In this document: positions 6,752-7,991 of the stretch, one piece after another
Layout: every line of letters begins with the position of its first letter
How positions within the stretch are numbered: the first letter of the stretch is position 1
NCBI GenBank assembly: GCA_946480065.1
Contig: CAMLJA010000083.1
Location: 1-7,991, forward strand
Reading direction: 5' to 3'
Origin: an uncultured Thermomonas sp.
GTDB lineage: Bacteria > Pseudomonadota > Gammaproteobacteria > Xanthomonadales > Xanthomonadaceae
Length of the DNA stretch: 7,991 nt
Notes under the pieces: generated by a model
Told to the model about the DNA's origin: nothing
Databases searched by the model: none
The model's input: the letters and a program-made list of their open reading frames with translations, nothing else
Made by a program: the position numbers and the translations under genes

Positions 6752-7564
6752 TCAACCCCCGAACAACTTGCTGAAGAAGCCCTTCTTCTCCAGTTGGGTG
6801 AAGCGCAGCGGCCGCTCCTCGCCCAGCAGGCGGGCCACCGCGTCGTCGTAGGCCTGGCCGGCGATGGACTCGGCGTCCATGATCACCGGCTCGCCCTTGT
6901 TGGAGGCATTGAGCACGTCGCCGGACTCCGGGATCACCCCGATCGCCTTCAGGCCCAGCACTTCCTCCACGTCGGCGATCGACAGCATCTCGCCGCTGTC
7001 CACCCGCTGCGGGCTGTAGCGGGTCAGCAGCAGGTGCGCGGAGACCTCGCCGTCGCCATGCTCGGCGCGGCGGGTCTTGGAGGCCAGCAGGCCCAGGATG
7101 CGGTCGGAGTCGCGCACGCTGGAAACCTCCGGGTTGACCACCACCACCGCCTTGTCGGCGAAGTACATGGCCAGGAAGGCGCCCTTCTCGATGCCGGCCG
7201 GGGAGTCGCAGACGATGCAGTCGAAGCCCTCGTCGGCCAGGTCCTTGAGCACCTTCTCCACGCCTTCCTTGGTCAGCGCGTCCTTGTCGCGGGTCTGGCT
7301 GGCGGCCAGCACGAACAGGTTGTCGAAGCGCTTGTCCTTGATCAGGGCCTGCTTGAGGCTGGCCTCGCCGTGGACCACGTTGACGAAGTCGTACACCACG
7401 CGCCGCTCGCAGCCCATGATCAGGTCGAGGTTGCGCAGGCCGACGTCGAAGTCGATGACGGCGACCTTCTTGCCGCGGCGGGCGAGGCCGGTGGCGATGC
7501 TGGCGCTGGTCGTGGTCTTGCCCACGCCGCCCTTGCCCGAGGTGACTACGATGATGTCGGCCAA
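6752..7564 (-). CDS. minD: Septum site-determining protein MinD, ParA/MinD ATPase
   Basis: MinD binds ATP, dimerises on the inner membrane, recruits MinC to block FtsZ assembly, and is released by MinE. The 270-residue protein is full length. The deviant Walker A motif GKGGVGKTT spans residues 10-18, with signature Lys11 and Lys16. Switch I is [13 protein letters not shown] with Asp38 and Asp40, and the Walker B region is CIVCDSPAG with Asp120. The C-terminal amphipathic membrane-targeting helix ([13 protein letters not shown]) is intact. The start codon is TTG at 7564-7562; it is accepted because GGAGGAA lies 6 nt upstream and the product begins exactly like other MinD proteins. It follows minC after 33 bp and precedes minE by two bases. 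Confidence 0.98.
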   Translation of the reverse strand: MADIIVVTSGKGGVGKTTTSASIATGLARRGKKVAVIDFDVGLRNLDLIMGCERRVVYDFVNVVHGEASLKQALIKDKRFDNLFVLAASQTRDKDALTKEGVEKVLKDLADEGFDCIVCDSPAGIEKGAFLAMYFADKAVVVVNPEVSSVRDSDRILGLLASKTRRAEHGDGEVSAHLLLTRYSPQRVDSGEMLSIADVEEVLGLKAIGVIPESGDVLNASNKGEPVIMDAESIAGQAYDDAVARLLGEERPLRFTQLEKKGFFSKLFGG

Positions 7565-7570
7565 GTTGGC

Positions 7571-7577
7571 TTCCTCC
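7571..7577 (-). promoter_or_regulatory. Shine-Dalgarno sequence of minD
   Basis: The minus strand reads GGAGGAA six bases before the TTG initiation codon of minD. It is the clearest ribosome binding site in the window and fixes the unusual TTG as the start. Confidence 0.85.
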
Positions 7578-7597
7578 GTTGGATGGTTGGCGCGGCG

Positions 7598-7991
7598 TCA
7601 GTCCAGCGCCGCGAGCTTGAGTTGGCCCTGTTCCAGCCAGACCTGCACGGGCTTGCCGCGCAGCTCCTTCGGGATGTCTTCCAGGACCTTGTAGTGGCCG
7701 GCCACGGCGACCAGTTCGGCGTGGAATTCGCGGCAGAAGATGCGCGCCTCCTCGTTGCCCTGCGCGCCGGCCAGGGCGCGGCCGCGCAGCGCGCCGTAGA
7801 TGTGGATGCTGCCGTCGGCGATCACTTCGGCGCCGGCGCCGACCGCCGACAGCACGGTCAGGTCGCGGTTGTCGGCGTAGACCTGCTGCCCGGAGCGCAC
7901 CGGCGCCTTCTGCACCAGCCCGGGGGAGGCGGCCGCCGGCGCGGCGCGCGGGGCCGGCGCGGGTTCGGCCGGGCGCGCGGCGGGCGGTTCG
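7598..7991 (-). CDS. minC: Septum site-determining protein MinC, 3' part
   Basis: MinC is the FtsZ-antagonising effector recruited to the membrane by MinD. The last 130 residues are present; the N-terminal FtsZ-inhibiting domain is beyond the right edge. The first visible ~24 residues are an Ala/Pro-rich low-complexity linker. The C-terminal beta-helix dimerisation and MinD-binding domain follows, with the RSGQ motif in [14 protein letters not shown], then [20 protein letters not shown], and a later [21 protein letters not shown] segment. An in-frame GTG at 7913-7915 is an internal valine, not the start, because the reading frame continues upstream through the linker. Gene order minC-minD-minE is the standard operon. 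Confidence 0.96.
   Translation of the reverse strand, partial: EPPAARPAEPAPAPRAAPAAASPGLVQKAPVRSGQQVYADNRDLTVLSAVGAGAEVIADGSIHIYGALRGRALAGAQGNEEARIFCREFHAELVAVAGHYKVLEDIPKELRGKPVQVWLEQGQLKLAALD

Noticed and set aside
7598..7915. A separate 105-residue gene starting at the GTG at 7915
   Set aside because: The frame stays open to the window edge through a typical Ala/Pro linker, and the sequence is the C-terminal domain of MinC, so this is a truncated part of one gene.

Overview
The window is a GC-rich, densely coding chromosomal segment with every recognisable gene on the minus strand. Gene content, gene order and protein sequences suggest a gammaproteobacterium of the Xanthomonadaceae/Lysobacteraceae type (Lysobacter, Luteimonas or Xanthomonas-like). 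That placement is an inference from protein resemblance; no 16S or other marker is present. I see no tRNA, rRNA, CRISPR array, insertion sequence or prophage gene.

In the direction of transcription (high to low coordinates), the window opens with the cell-division site selection operon minC (3' part only), minD and minE. MinD starts at a TTG behind a strong Shine-Dalgarno sequence, and minE follows two bases after the minD stop. A strong GC hairpin sits six bases after minE. Next comes a 162-residue protein of unknown function with a HEAGH metalloprotease-like motif. The last four genes are: an ACE-like M2 peptidyl-dipeptidase predicted to be a lipoprotein; a Rieske non-haem iron oxygenase alpha subunit of the quaternary-ammonium (choline/betaine/carnitine-like) type, 22 bp downstream; an AdiC-like APC amino acid/polyamine transporter overlapping it by 4 bp (ATGA); and, behind a 266-bp leader, the first 390 residues of gcvP (glycine decarboxylase P protein).

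The 266-bp gap before gcvP is almost fully explained. It carries a tandem glycine riboswitch (two aptamers with the conserved CCGAAGG, TCAGGC and AAGGACAGAG-type blocks) followed by a hairpin next to the start codon. A perfect TATAAT lies just upstream and contains the permease stop codon. The peptidase, oxygenase and permease look like one transcription unit that runs without a visible terminator into the gcvP leader.

Functionally, minCDE places the division septum. The gcvP end senses and degrades glycine. The peptidase-oxygenase-permease group could release, import or exchange, and oxidise amino-acid-like or N-methylated amine compounds. If the oxygenase demethylates a betaine-like compound, its product could eventually feed glycine to gcvP, but that link is a hypothesis from position and family only. 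Most of the window is ordinary core genome. The less routine parts are the peptidase/oxygenase/permease cluster, the unknown HEAGH protein, and the compact promoter-riboswitch arrangement.
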